In this document: in pieces, positions 6,654 to 14,981 of the stretch | How the letters are laid out: each line of letters begins with the position of its first letter | Numbering within the stretch: position 1 is the first letter of the stretch | Assembly: GCA_937890485.1 (NCBI GenBank) | Contig: CALBXN010000229.1 | Span: 1 to 14,981, forward strand | Direction: 5' to 3' | DNA: 14,981 nt | Origin: an uncultured Treponema sp. | GTDB taxonomy: Bacteria > Spirochaetota > Spirochaetia > Treponematales > Treponemataceae | Made by a program: the position numbers and the translations under genes | Notes under the pieces: generated by a model | Databases searched by the model: none | What the model saw: only the letters and a program-made list of their open reading frames with translations | What the model was told of the DNA's origin: nothing

Positions 6654-8654
6654 ATGCAAATAGATGAACTAAAAAAAGAACTCAACAAAGAACAATTTGA
6701 AGCAGTTACTACTCTCGAGGGACCACTTCTAATTATTGCAGGAGCAGGAAGTGGAAAAACTCGTGTTATCACTTATAGAATTGCACACATGCTAGAAAGC
6801 GGTATTCCACAAAGTCAAATTTTAGCCCTAACTTTTACAAATAAAGCCGCTAAAGAAATGGAAGAACGAGTAAAAGCCTTAACTGGTAAAAAATTACAAA
6901 ACTTAACTGTTTCTACTTTTCATGCCTTTGGAGTAAAAATTTTACGGCAAGATATAAATAGATTAGGTTGGCGAGAAAATTTTTCAATTTATGATGATGT
7001 TGATCGCAATCAGTTAATAAAAGAAACAGGAAAAGAACTAGGTTTTACTGCCGACGCTTTAGATGTTTTCAAAATAGGAAACTTATTTTCAAATATAAAA
7101 ATCGGAAGATGGGATTGGCAATCTGCAAACGATATGTACAAGCCACTTTACGAAGGTTATCAGGAAGGATTAAAACTTTTTAACGCTGTAGACTTTGATG
7201 ATTTGATTGGACTTCCTATAAAACTTTTTCATGAACATCCTGATGTGTTAGAAAAATACAGAAATCGATACAAATATATAATGGTGGATGAATTTCAAGA
7301 TACAAGTTTACAACAATATGAATTTATGCACCTTTTAGCAGACAAAAATGTTGCAGTTGTAGGAGATGATGACCAATCAATTTATAGTTGGCGTGGAGCA
7401 AATTACGAAAACATACTTCAGTTTGAAAAAGATTTTCCTGATGTAAAAGAAATTCGTCTGGAACAAAACTATCGCTCAACAGAAACAATTTTAGCCGCAG
7501 CCAATGGTGTTATTTCCCATAACACAAACCGAAAAGATAAATCTCTTTGGTCAGGGAATGGTTCAGGCAAACCTATCGAAATTTATATGCCAGAAAATGA
7601 AGCCGCCGAAGCAGATTTTATCGTTGAAAGTATTCAAGGCATTGCAATGAACGAAAAACGAAAATATGATGATTTTGGCGTTTTAATCAGAGCAAATACA
7701 CTTTCAAGAGCTATTGAAGAAGCATTTTTGCAATCAAATATTCCTTACACAATGTCTGGAGGAACAAGTTTTTTTCAGCGCAAAGAAATTAAAGATATAA
7801 TCAGCTATTTACGAGTAATTGCAAATCACGATGATGATATAAATCTATTGCGAATTATAAATACACCTCGCAGAGGAATTGGACGAAAAACAATCGAGCA
7901 AATAAATGAAATTGCAAATTCACAAGGATGTTCTCTTTGGACAAGTATTACAGCACTTTTATCAGCTCAAGAAAGTCCTCTGGGTGAAAAAACAAAACAA
8001 GATTTGCAAGATTTTGTAGATTTAATTACAACTCAAAGAGCATCTCTTCTGGGAGGGAAAGGTCTTGCAAAAAAAGTAAAAGCTATGGTTGAAGAAATAA
8101 ACTATTGGGACTACTTAATTACAGAATATCAAAAAAATGAAAAAGCAGCCCGTTTTAAATTTTTAAATATTGAAAGTCTGATAAATTCAATTGAAACTTG
8201 GGAGAATAATCCCGATAACTTTGATTCTGGACTTTACGCTTACCTTAACAGAATTACCCTTCTTTCACGAGATGATATGGAAGATGCTAACTTAAAAGGA
8301 AAAGTAAATTTAATGACAATTCACGCTTCAAAAGGATTGGAATTTCCTATTGTATTTATTGCAGGAGCTGAAGAAGGAATAATTCCCCACGCAAGATGTA
8401 TCGAAGAAGATCCAAATAATATTGAAGAAGAAAGAAGACTTTTCTACGTTGCAATTACAAGAGCCCAAGATAAATTATTTATTTCATCATGTCAAAAAAG
8501 AAGAAAGATGCAAAACGTGGTTGAATGTGTACCTTCTCCATTTTTAGATGAAATTCCAGCAAACCTAGTTGAATATCATCAACCTGAAACAGAAGTTTCT
8601 TGTGATAGAGCAATTGAAATTTTAGAAATGATGAAAAATAAATTTACAATTTAA
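6654..8654 (+). CDS. UvrD/Rep/PcrA-type ATP-dependent DNA helicase (superfamily 1A)
   Basis: This is a 3'-5' DNA-unwinding motor of the UvrD/Rep/PcrA group. All motifs are present in the 666 residues: Walker A GAGSGKT (30-36), motif Ia TFTNKAAKEME, TFHAFG (88-93), Walker B VDEFQDT (211-217), motif III GDDDQSIYSWRG (237-248), motif IV QNYRST (271-276), motif V TIHASKGLEF (555-564), and motif VI ERRLFYVAITRA (593-604). The chain ends soon after motif VI and lacks the long C-terminal extension of PcrA and UvrD. Its length is nearer that of E. coli Rep, so repair versus replication-restart function is undecided and no symbol is given. It follows the acyltransferase by 13 bases, with only a weak ribosome site. 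Its stop faces the truA stop with one base between. Confidence 0.93.
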   Translation: MQIDELKKELNKEQFEAVTTLEGPLLIIAGAGSGKTRVITYRIAHMLESGIPQSQILALTFTNKAAKEMEERVKALTGKKLQNLTVSTFHAFGVKILRQDINRLGWRENFSIYDDVDRNQLIKETGKELGFTADALDVFKIGNLFSNIKIGRWDWQSANDMYKPLYEGYQEGLKLFNAVDFDDLIGLPIKLFHEHPDVLEKYRNRYKYIMVDEFQDTSLQQYEFMHLLADKNVAVVGDDDQSIYSWRGANYENILQFEKDFPDVKEIRLEQNYRSTETILAAANGVISHNTNRKDKSLWSGNGSGKPIEIYMPENEAAEADFIVESIQGIAMNEKRKYDDFGVLIRANTLSRAIEEAFLQSNIPYTMSGGTSFFQRKEIKDIISYLRVIANHDDDINLLRIINTPRRGIGRKTIEQINEIANSQGCSLWTSITALLSAQESPLGEKTKQDLQDFVDLITTQRASLLGGKGLAKKVKAMVEEINYWDYLITEYQKNEKAARFKFLNIESLINSIETWENNPDNFDSGLYAYLNRITLLSRDDMEDANLKGKVNLMTIHASKGLEFPIVFIAGAEEGIIPHARCIEEDPNNIEEERRLFYVAITRAQDKLFISSCQKRRKMQNVVECVPSPFLDEIPANLVEYHQPETEVSCDRAIEILEMMKNKFTI

Positions 8655-8655
8655 C

Positions 8656-9414
8656 TTACTTGTGTCTACGAATACCATCGTAGGAAACACTCCATAAAAA
8701 TAAACCTTGAGGAGGAGCTGTAAAACCTGCAAGTTTTCTATTTTTAGATTCTAAAACTTGTCTAAAATAATTTTCATCATAACCTTTTTTTTCAAACTCA
8801 AGTAAAGAGCCTGTTAAAGAACGTACCATTTTCCACAAAAAAGCATTTGCAGTAATTTCAAAAACTAAATAATCTCCATCAGGATAAAAAACTGCATTTT
8901 CAATATATCTAAATTTTGAAACACTTTTATCTAAAGAAGAAGCAAAAGTTGTGCAATCAATTTCGCCATGTAAAACTCTTGCCATTTTATTAAGAGTTTC
9001 GATATTTGGTCTTCTTCTGATTGCCCAAGAAAAAGGCATTTGATGAGCCATTGGTGTTTCTGAACAATTTATAAAGTATCTATAAGTTCTTGAAGTTGCA
9101 TTAAATCTTGCACTAAAATCCATAAAAACTTCTTTTGCATCAATAATTCGTATATCTTGAGGAAGTAAAGAATTCATTGCAGGAATGTAATTTTCGGCTT
9201 TCATATTATCTATAGGAGAAAGAAATGTTACTGTTTGCCCTATAGCGTGAACTCCAGAATCAGTTCTTCCTGAACCTTGTGCATTAGTTTGCTGTTTGTG
9301 GATTTTTTCTAAAGCAATTTCAATTTCACCTTGAACAGTTCTTGTGTTTTCTTGCCGTTGCCAGCCACAAAAATTAGTTCCATCATAAGAAACTGTAAGT
9401 AAAATATTCTTCAT
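8656..9414 (-). CDS. truA: tRNA pseudouridine(38-40) synthase
   Basis: TruA converts uridines 38-40 of the tRNA anticodon arm to pseudouridine. The 252-residue protein has the usual length and landmarks: LLTVSYDGTNFCGWQRQ at the N-terminus, GRTDSGVHA at 49-57 with the catalytic Asp52, a FSARFNATSRTYRYFI segment, and the C-terminal WKMVRSLTGSLLE block. The start codon shares its first base with the last base of the upstream DUF2225 stop (TAATG), so translation is probably coupled. The stop lies one base from the convergent helicase stop, with no terminator between them. Confidence 0.95.
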   Translation of the reverse strand: MKNILLTVSYDGTNFCGWQRQENTRTVQGEIEIALEKIHKQQTNAQGSGRTDSGVHAIGQTVTFLSPIDNMKAENYIPAMNSLLPQDIRIIDAKEVFMDFSARFNATSRTYRYFINCSETPMAHQMPFSWAIRRRPNIETLNKMARVLHGEIDCTTFASSLDKSVSKFRYIENAVFYPDGDYLVFEITANAFLWKMVRSLTGSLLEFEKKGYDENYFRQVLESKNRKLAGFTAPPQGLFLWSVSYDGIRRHK

Positions 9415-10472
9415 TAAAAATCATCCATTGAGAAATCTGGTAAATCATCAAAAGACATATCATCGATAGACATATTATCATCTGAAAAAGTTGGAAAATC
9501 GCCCAAATCAAGAGAAATTGAAGATGGAGATTTTTTTTCATTTTCAGATATATTTTTTTCTGTCATAGAAGAAATATTTTCTGATAAATCATCTTCTGTT
9601 TCAGAAAAATCTATATTCTGAGCATCTTTTAATTCAGCAGTTAAATTATCATATAATGCTCTAGAATGTTCTAGCAAAGGACCAGGTTTTGCCTTTGAAG
9701 ATTTCCCAAGACCAAAAATTCTTGCAATAGAATGTTTACAACTTTCCAGTTTTTTTAACCTTGCGTTAATATCTTTTTGTTGTCCGTATTTATACTCTAG
9801 TAAACAAGACAAATAAATAACTCCATCATATCCATAATTTTTATCCAAATCAGGACCAAAAGAAGAAATATTTGTAATGTTTTCTTTATGTTCCATCTCA
9901 AGATTTAATGCTTCTTGATATAAAAATAAAGCTTTTTTATAAAATGTATCTCTAATAAAATCATAATTTTTATCAGGATAAAGTTTGTTCATATCGTCGC
10001 ACATCCAAGCAAGTCGTAAACAAATTTGAGCTTTTTTAATCGTTGGAGAATATTGAGCTGGCATTTTTTCGTAACAAAGCAAAGCTAAATAGTATCCAGC
10101 ACAACCTTCTAATAAAGTTCTATCTCTTTTAAAATCATAATGAGGAAAGATATTTTTTACAATTTCAATTCTTTCATGAGTAGTAGAATACAAAATATCA
10201 GCAGTTTTTGCATCATTAAAAGAAGTCATATCATTCCATAACATTGCTACATTACAATGTGAACATACAGCTACGGAATATATTAAAGGATAAATTGTTC
10301 CATACTTTGCAGATGGTTCGTAAGTTCTGCGTAATTCATCAGTTAATCCACCTGCGATTAAACGACCACCACCAGAAAGCAATTCTTCTCTTGGGAAAGG
10401 CTTTTTACAAACTGGACAAATTATACTTTGTTTTGTGTAATATGTTATAGATAATACTTTCTCTTTCTTCAT
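9414..10472 (-). CDS. DUF2225 zinc-ribbon protein with an acidic C-terminal tail
   Basis: The 352-residue protein matches the DUF2225 pattern: a CPVC knuckle (Cys19, Cys22) and a CSHC knuckle (Cys70, Cys73) that could bind one zinc, followed by a helical, TPR-like region. The biochemical function of the family is not known to me. About the last 33 residues form a low-complexity acidic tail with repeated SIDD, SFDD and SMDD units, set off by a Ser/Glu/Asn-rich linker. There is no signal peptide, so it is probably cytosolic. A GGGG lies 13 bases before the ATG, too far for a normal ribosome site, while a TATAAT ends 6 bases before it. The stop codon overlaps the truA start by one base. Confidence 0.82.
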   Translation of the reverse strand: MKKEKVLSITYYTKQSIICPVCKKPFPREELLSGGGRLIAGGLTDELRRTYEPSAKYGTIYPLIYSVAVCSHCNVAMLWNDMTSFNDAKTADILYSTTHERIEIVKNIFPHYDFKRDRTLLEGCAGYYLALLCYEKMPAQYSPTIKKAQICLRLAWMCDDMNKLYPDKNYDFIRDTFYKKALFLYQEALNLEMEHKENITNISSFGPDLDKNYGYDGVIYLSCLLEYKYGQQKDINARLKKLESCKHSIARIFGLGKSSKAKPGPLLEHSRALYDNLTAELKDAQNIDFSETEDDLSENISSMTEKNISENEKKSPSSISLDLGDFPTFSDDNMSIDDMSFDDLPDFSMDDF

Positions 10473-10478
10473 ATTGAT

Positions 10479-10507
10479 ATTATATCCCCTTATTCAGTTA
10501 TTGGTAA
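10479..10507 (-). promoter_or_regulatory. Predicted internal promoter for DUF2225-truA
   Basis: On the leftward strand TTACCA (10502-10507) and a perfect TATAAT (10479-10484) are 17 bases apart; the -35 lies inside the last codons of ybbR. A start 7 bases after the -10 would be the A of ATG 10472, giving a leaderless mRNA. The -35 has only four of six consensus bases. Confidence 0.4.
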
Positions 10508-11551
10508 AGAAGAATTATTTTCTATAATGGCATTTTCTGTAGATTCTTGTAAGTCACTTAGATTTGTATCATCTAGAAGTTCTTCAGTTGATTCAGTTTT
10601 TGGAGTTTCAATAAAATCAACAACTGTAATTTCTACAATATTGGGTTCAATTTTATCAACGGTAATACCATCGGGAACAATAACCATTAAAGGCAATTCA
10701 TAAATTCCTGTTGTAGATATATTTGAACAATCTACTTGAACAGAAAGAGGTGATAAAACAAAATTATCTAATTCATTTTTATTTCCAGATACAGTAATTT
10801 TGTAAGAATTTTCAGAATTTTCAATAGCAAAACCATCTTTTAAGGAATAATAAAAAATTTCAGAACTTTCTACCTGTTTTGTAATTCTAATTGGAATAAT
10901 TTTAACTGAAGCAGTAACTTCTTTGATATCAGAAAGAATTAATCGATTATTATAGTTTATAACATTTACTTTTTGAGTAAAATCTGAAGATTTTCCATTT
11001 ACATTTATTGGACTTGTTTCCAAAAAAGTAGTTTTTTCTACCAGCGATTTACTTCCAACAACCTGAACAACATCAGGAGAAAGATTAAAAGAAGAAATTT
11101 CGTAGCCTTTTGCACAATTACCAGATATATTAGATTTTAAAGGAATTAAAGCTGTAACTTTAGGTTCTAATATTAATTCAATAGATTCTGGATCCACAGA
11201 AACTTCAATTTTTTCCATTTTTGTTGCTTTTTCTGAAAGTTGAAATGATAAAGGAACCCTGTACTTTCCTGGTTCTGCATAATCATTCAAGTTTATAAAT
11301 AAATCAAAATCATTTTCTTTCAATAAAGCAATATCCGCAGGAATACCACGAACAGAAATACGAAAAAATCGAGGAATTTCATTAACATAAGTTAAATTAC
11401 TTGAATTAATAACTTGAGGATGAACTGCAAAAGTTTTTTTGTCAAGAAAACTTATTTGACAAACTAAATATGTAATAACAGCAATTAAAATACAAATAAT
11501 TTTTACTTTCCAATTTTCTTTTATTTTTTGAATAAAATCATCTTTCTTCAT
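10490..11551 (-). CDS. YbbR-domain protein, CdaR-type partner of the diadenylate cyclase
   Basis: The 353-residue protein has a short basic N-terminus, one membrane anchor (about residues 15-36), and an extracytoplasmic region of beta-rich YbbR-type repeats, such as the stretch around PLSFQLSEKATKMEKIEVSV and the later PLMVIVPDGITVDKIEPNIV. In Firmicutes the equivalent CdaR binds and regulates CdaA. Here the start overlaps the end of cdaA by 14 bases, with GAGGT upstream, supporting a paired function. The C-terminal 40 residues are low in complexity and rich in Glu, Asp, Ser, Thr and Asn. The glmM gene that often follows cdaA-cdaR is absent; a DUF2225 gene follows instead. Confidence 0.85.
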   Translation of the reverse strand: MKKDDFIQKIKENWKVKIICILIAVITYLVCQISFLDKKTFAVHPQVINSSNLTYVNEIPRFFRISVRGIPADIALLKENDFDLFINLNDYAEPGKYRVPLSFQLSEKATKMEKIEVSVDPESIELILEPKVTALIPLKSNISGNCAKGYEISSFNLSPDVVQVVGSKSLVEKTTFLETSPINVNGKSSDFTQKVNVINYNNRLILSDIKEVTASVKIIPIRITKQVESSEIFYYSLKDGFAIENSENSYKITVSGNKNELDNFVLSPLSVQVDCSNISTTGIYELPLMVIVPDGITVDKIEPNIVEITVVDFIETPKTESTEELLDDTNLSDLQESTENAIIENNSSLPITE

Positions 11552-12341
11552 TATTTATAACCTCTTCTATAGTTGATTTAGATTCAACATCAAGTAATTT
11601 TCTAAGAATAGATTTTATTTGTTCTAAAGATAAATCATAATACAATTTTGAATCATAGGCTAAACTAATAGCACCTGTTTCTTCAGAAACAACTAAAATG
11701 ACAGCATCTGTTTTTTCAGCAAGCCCTAGAGCAGCTCGATGTCTTGTTCCAAAAGTTTTTTTTATATCATATTGTTCTGAAGATGGTAAAAAACAAGCCG
11801 CTTGATGTATTTTTTCATTTTGAATAATAATAGCTCCATCGTGCAAAGCATTGTCATGAGAAAAAATTGTTTCCACCAGAGGTGAAGATACCTCCGCATT
11901 TAGAATTGTTCCTTCAACTATAATACCTTTTAATGGAGTATTTCTTGCAAAAACAGTTAACATTCCTCGTCTACGTTTTGAAAGTATATCAGCTGCTGTC
12001 AACACACGTTCAAATATTTCATTTTTTTCATCATTAGATTTTCCCCAATTTCGATGACCTATATGTAAAATAATTTGTCTTAATTCAGGCTGAAAAACAA
12101 TGATAAAACCTACAAGAATACTAGGTGCGATAAACTTAAGTAAACTTAAAATTGTTTCAAGTTGTAAAATATTTGCTAAAAAATATATTAACGCAAAAAC
12201 TATTACAGTTCTAAAAATTTGACCACCTTGAGTTTTCACAACGATTTCATAAATTTTATAAAAAATATAAGCTAAAAAAACTATATCAATTATAGGTTTT
12301 ATAGCATTGTAAATATGAACTAAATTATAATAAGAATTCAT
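11538..12341 (-). CDS. cdaA: Diadenylate cyclase (membrane-bound, DAC domain)
   Basis: CdaA joins two ATP molecules to make cyclic di-AMP, a messenger for potassium, osmotic and cell-wall control. The 267-residue protein has about three N-terminal membrane helices (roughly 13-34, 43-60 and 65-84), then the DAC domain. The catalytic signatures are LHDGAIII with DGA at 168-170 and GTRHRAALG with RHR at 200-202, both intact. Length and layout match CdaA, not DisA. Its ribosome site (AGAGGTT) lies in the end of folP, and the ATG comes one base after the folP stop. The downstream ybbR gene overlaps by 14 bases. Confidence 0.94.
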   Translation of the reverse strand: MNSYYNLVHIYNAIKPIIDIVFLAYIFYKIYEIVVKTQGGQIFRTVIVFALIYFLANILQLETILSLLKFIAPSILVGFIIVFQPELRQIILHIGHRNWGKSNDEKNEIFERVLTAADILSKRRRGMLTVFARNTPLKGIIVEGTILNAEVSSPLVETIFSHDNALHDGAIIIQNEKIHQAACFLPSSEQYDIKKTFGTRHRAALGLAEKTDAVILVVSEETGAISLAYDSKLYYDLSLEQIKSILRKLLDVESKSTIEEVINNEER

Positions 12342-12342
12342 T

Positions 12343-13206
12343 TTAACCTCTTTTTAAAAGTTCATTTAACACTTTTATAGAATCTACAGTTTCTTTAACA
12401 TCGTGAACTCTCACAATATCGCACCCTTTTATTATACTATAAATATTTGCAGTCAAGGAAGATGCTAATCTATTCTCAACTGAACATCCTGTTAATTCGC
12501 CAAGAAAAGATTTTCTTGATAAAGCCATCAAAACAGGAACATTATTTACAAAAGAATTTCTCCAACAGGTTTTAAAAAAATCACAATTTGAAATTAAAGA
12601 TAAATTTCCTTCTAAATTTTTTCCAAAACCAATTCCTAAATCAAAGATAATTTTTTCTGCTTTTATGCCTTTTGAAACAGCAAAATCTGCTCTAGAACAT
12701 AAATATTCTGCAACATCTCTTATAACATCGGCATAAATTGTATTTTTCTGCATCGTTAAAGGATTTCCTCTCTTATGCATTAAAATTACAGGAATATTTG
12801 ATAAAGCAACAAATTCTGCAATATTTTCGCCATCTTCAAGAGCAGAAATATCATTTAAAATATCAGCACCAGAATTTACACAAACTTTAATCACATTTGT
12901 TTTTCTTGTATCAATGGAAATTGCAACATCTTTATTGTATTTTCTAATTTCTTCAACTAAAGGAAGAACTCTATCGATTTCTTCGCTTTCATTGATATAT
13001 TCACTTCCAGGTCTTGAGGATTCGCCTCCGATATCTAAAATATCAGCACCATCTTCAATCATTTTAAGTGCTTTTTCTACAGAATAATTTATAGAAAAAT
13101 TTGTACGACTTTCTTTATAAAAAGAATCTGATGTTGCATTAATAATCCCCATTACAAAAGTAAGATTTTTTGGTTTTAATATTCTATTTGCTAATGAAAG
13201 TTTCAT
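12343..13206 (-). CDS. folP: Dihydropteroate synthase
   Basis: FolP condenses p-aminobenzoate with the pterin pyrophosphate to give dihydropteroate in folate synthesis, and is the sulfonamide target. The 287-residue protein shows the family blocks: MGIINATSDSF (19-29), DIGGESSRPGS (58-68), ISIDTRK (97-102), LNDISAL (117-123), LMHKRGNP (142-149), FDLGIGFGKN (188-197), LSRKSF (229-234) and RVHDVKET at the end. Usual TPDSF is TSDSF and usual DPGIGFGK is DLGIGFGK, but the key Asn, Asp, Lys, Arg and His residues remain. ATG 13206 shares one base with the dxs stop (TAATG), so I prefer it to the in-frame TTG at 13218. Confidence 0.93.
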   Translation of the reverse strand: MKLSLANRILKPKNLTFVMGIINATSDSFYKESRTNFSINYSVEKALKMIEDGADILDIGGESSRPGSEYINESEEIDRVLPLVEEIRKYNKDVAISIDTRKTNVIKVCVNSGADILNDISALEDGENIAEFVALSNIPVILMHKRGNPLTMQKNTIYADVIRDVAEYLCSRADFAVSKGIKAEKIIFDLGIGFGKNLEGNLSLISNCDFFKTCWRNSFVNNVPVLMALSRKSFLGELTGCSVENRLASSLTANIYSIIKGCDIVRVHDVKETVDSIKVLNELLKRG

Positions 13207-14981
13207 TATTGGTTCCAACCAGTATCATTTTTTGTTTCATTATTTCGTAAACGAAGTAACTTTTGAGCAAGATATGTTGGATTAAGATGTGTTGCTTCAA
13301 GAATATCATCTCTCTTACCTTGTGCAACAAATTTATCAGGAAATCCACAAACTGCTGTTTTTTTACCTATATAAGAACGCTGTAACAAGGATTCAAGATA
13401 AGTTCCAATTCCACCAATTCTAATTCCATCTTCTACAAAAATAATATTTTTATAAGGTTTTACAATTTCAAGAAAATATTTTTTATCTAAAGGTTTTAAA
13501 AATCTTAAATTATAAATATGACAATTTACAACTTGATTATCTATTCCATTTTTCAAAATCTCGACAGCTTCTTTTACTTCTCTAAAAATTCCACCAGTGC
13601 AAACAAATAAAGTATCACAATTTTCTGTATCTTTAGCAAAGGATTTTAATAAAACACCTCGACCAATTTCAACAGGAAGACTAAATTCATCTTCTTCAGG
13701 AGGACATGATGATTTTGGGTAGCGAATTACAACAGGCAAATTTTGATTTACAGCCCATTCTAAAAATAAAAATAATTCATTAGCACTTGCAGGAGCCAAC
13801 AAAGAAAGATTAGGAATAGGCCGCATCATAGCTATATCAAACATCCCTTGATGAGTTTCACCGTCATCAGGGACAGCCCCTGCTCTGTCTAAAGCAAAAA
13901 CTGCTGGAATATTTTGCAAAGCAATATCATGAACTAATTGGTCAATAGCTCGTTGCATAAATGTTGAATAAATTGCAACTACAGGTTTTAAGCCTCCAGC
14001 AGATAATCCTCCAGCAAAGGTTACTGCATGTTGCTCTGCAATTCCCACATCAAAAAATCTTTTAGGATAACGATGAGCAAAAGTTGTAAGTCCTGTACCT
14101 TTCATCATTGCCGCAGTGATTGCTACAATTTTTTCATCTTTTTCGGCAAGTTTTTCTAGGGAATTTGAAAAACATTCAGTAAAACTTAAAGTATCATATT
14201 TTTCTACAGTACCATCTGAAGTACAAAAAGGACCAATTCCATGAAAGGTTACTGGGTCGTTTTCTGCAGGACTATATCCATATCCTTTTTTTGTAATAAC
14301 ATGAACAACAACTGGTCTGTCTAAATTTTTTATTCGATTAAAAATTCTTTCTAATTCGGGCAAATTGTGACCATTTAAAGGTCCAACATATTCATAACCT
14401 AAATCAGCAAAAAGATTATTTGAAAATACAATTCCTTTTAATCCACGCTTCATTCTGAAAACAAAATTAGAAATTGATTTTCCTACAAAAGGAATTTTGC
14501 TTACAGCTTTATCAAATTTTCGTCTAAAAGTTTGATAATGAGATGTCATTGTAAGTCGACTTAAATATCTGGATAGAGAACCTGTATTTTTTCCTATGGA
14601 CATCTGATTATCGTTTAAAACAACAATTAAATTTTTGGCAATTTGTCCACCATGGGATAATGCTTCAAATGCCATTCCTCCTGTTAGAGCACCATCACCG
14701 ATTACAGCAATAACTTTTCCATCTTGTTGTTGTAATTTTCTACTTGTTAATAATCCTAATGCAGAAGAAATTGAAGTGGATGAATGTCCCACATCAAAAA
14801 AATCGTGTGGACTTTCTTGATGTTTTGTAAAACCTGAAATTCCATCTTTTTTTCTTATGGTTGATAATTTATCATATCTTCCCGTAAGAATTTTATGAGT
14901 ATAACACTGATGACTTACATCCCAAATAATTGCGTCTTTTGGGCTTTCAAAAACACGATGTAAAGCAATCGTAAGTTCTAC
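13206..14981 (-). CDS. dxs: 1-deoxy-D-xylulose-5-phosphate synthase, N-terminus off the right edge
   Basis: Dxs is the thiamine-diphosphate enzyme that joins pyruvate and glyceraldehyde 3-phosphate, the first step of the non-mevalonate isoprenoid pathway. The reading frame stays open to the edge: 591 residues are visible, beginning VELTIALHRVF, and by comparison with E. coli Dxs about 55 are missing. Landmarks in the visible part are THKILTGR, VGHSSTSIS, the cofactor-binding GDGALTGG (95-102) to LNDNQMS, GPLNGHN, the catalytic Glu316 in IAEQHAVTFAGG, and DDGETHQG. The M-like start near 14792 is only an internal GTG, not the real start. It heads the packed dxs-folP-cdaA-ybbR run; the promoter must lie beyond the window. 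Confidence 0.95.
   Translation of the reverse strand, partial: VELTIALHRVFESPKDAIIWDVSHQCYTHKILTGRYDKLSTIRKKDGISGFTKHQESPHDFFDVGHSSTSISSALGLLTSRKLQQQDGKVIAVIGDGALTGGMAFEALSHGGQIAKNLIVVLNDNQMSIGKNTGSLSRYLSRLTMTSHYQTFRRKFDKAVSKIPFVGKSISNFVFRMKRGLKGIVFSNNLFADLGYEYVGPLNGHNLPELERIFNRIKNLDRPVVVHVITKKGYGYSPAENDPVTFHGIGPFCTSDGTVEKYDTLSFTECFSNSLEKLAEKDEKIVAITAAMMKGTGLTTFAHRYPKRFFDVGIAEQHAVTFAGGLSAGGLKPVVAIYSTFMQRAIDQLVHDIALQNIPAVFALDRAGAVPDDGETHQGMFDIAMMRPIPNLSLLAPASANELFLFLEWAVNQNLPVVIRYPKSSCPPEEDEFSLPVEIGRGVLLKSFAKDTENCDTLFVCTGGIFREVKEAVEILKNGIDNQVVNCHIYNLRFLKPLDKKYFLEIVKPYKNIIFVEDGIRIGGIGTYLESLLQRSYIGKKTAVCGFPDKFVAQGKRDDILEATHLNPTYLAQKLLRLRNNETKNDTGWNQ

Noticed and set aside
8666..8683. Hairpin CTACGA-ATACCA-TCGTAG just past the helicase stop, a possible terminator.
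   Set aside because: No T tract follows on either strand, and it lies in conserved truA codons.
13206..14792. Treating dxs as a complete gene starting at 14792.
   Set aside because: The frame stays open to the right edge and the extra 63 residues match the Dxs N-terminal region; 14792 is an internal GTG.

Overview
The window reads as two unequal parts. Bases 1 to about 800 hold the start of an M24-family peptidase gene and a complete type II 3-dehydroquinate dehydratase gene (aroQ). Both proteins resemble those of epsilonproteobacteria such as Campylobacter and Helicobacter, and the order aroQ then M24 peptidase is the one I know from those genomes. From about 829 to the end the genes look like an AT-rich spirochaete, most likely a gut Treponema. 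This assignment comes from protein resemblance and gene content, not from a database search. The change of apparent ancestry at about 740-829 is either horizontal transfer or a join between two organisms in an assembly, and the sequence alone cannot decide.

Layout. Leftward: M24 peptidase (cut by the left edge) and aroQ, 8 bases overlapping. Rightward: a small RNA-binding RRM protein and an M28-like metallopeptidase. Leftward: a DUF368 membrane protein broken by a one-base frameshift in an A7 run, a terminator hairpin, pgi (glucose-6-phosphate isomerase) and argR. Rightward, from a divergent promoter region at 5042-5146: a secreted TPR protein, a PlsC-type acyltransferase and a UvrD/Rep-type helicase. 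Leftward to the right edge: dxs (N-terminus off the edge), folP, cdaA, ybbR, a DUF2225 zinc-ribbon protein and truA. That last set is packed with 1-14 base overlaps or very short gaps.

How the genes fit together. The dxs-folP-cdaA-ybbR run joins isoprenoid precursor synthesis, folate synthesis and the cyclic di-AMP synthase with its YbbR partner. DUF368 proteins are linked to recycling of undecaprenyl phosphate, a product of the isoprenoid pathway, so envelope lipid carriers are a loose common theme together with the PlsC-like acyltransferase. The remaining genes are housekeeping: glycolysis, arginine-type regulation, tRNA pseudouridylation and DNA unwinding.

There are no RNA genes, CRISPR arrays, insertion sequences or long repeats that I can see, and no stretch over 300 bases lacks a gene. 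I found no convincing new multi-gene system. The points most worth a second look are the ancestry break, the split DUF368 gene, an ArgR lacking one of its paired ligand aspartates, and two promoters placed so close to start codons that the mRNAs would be leaderless.
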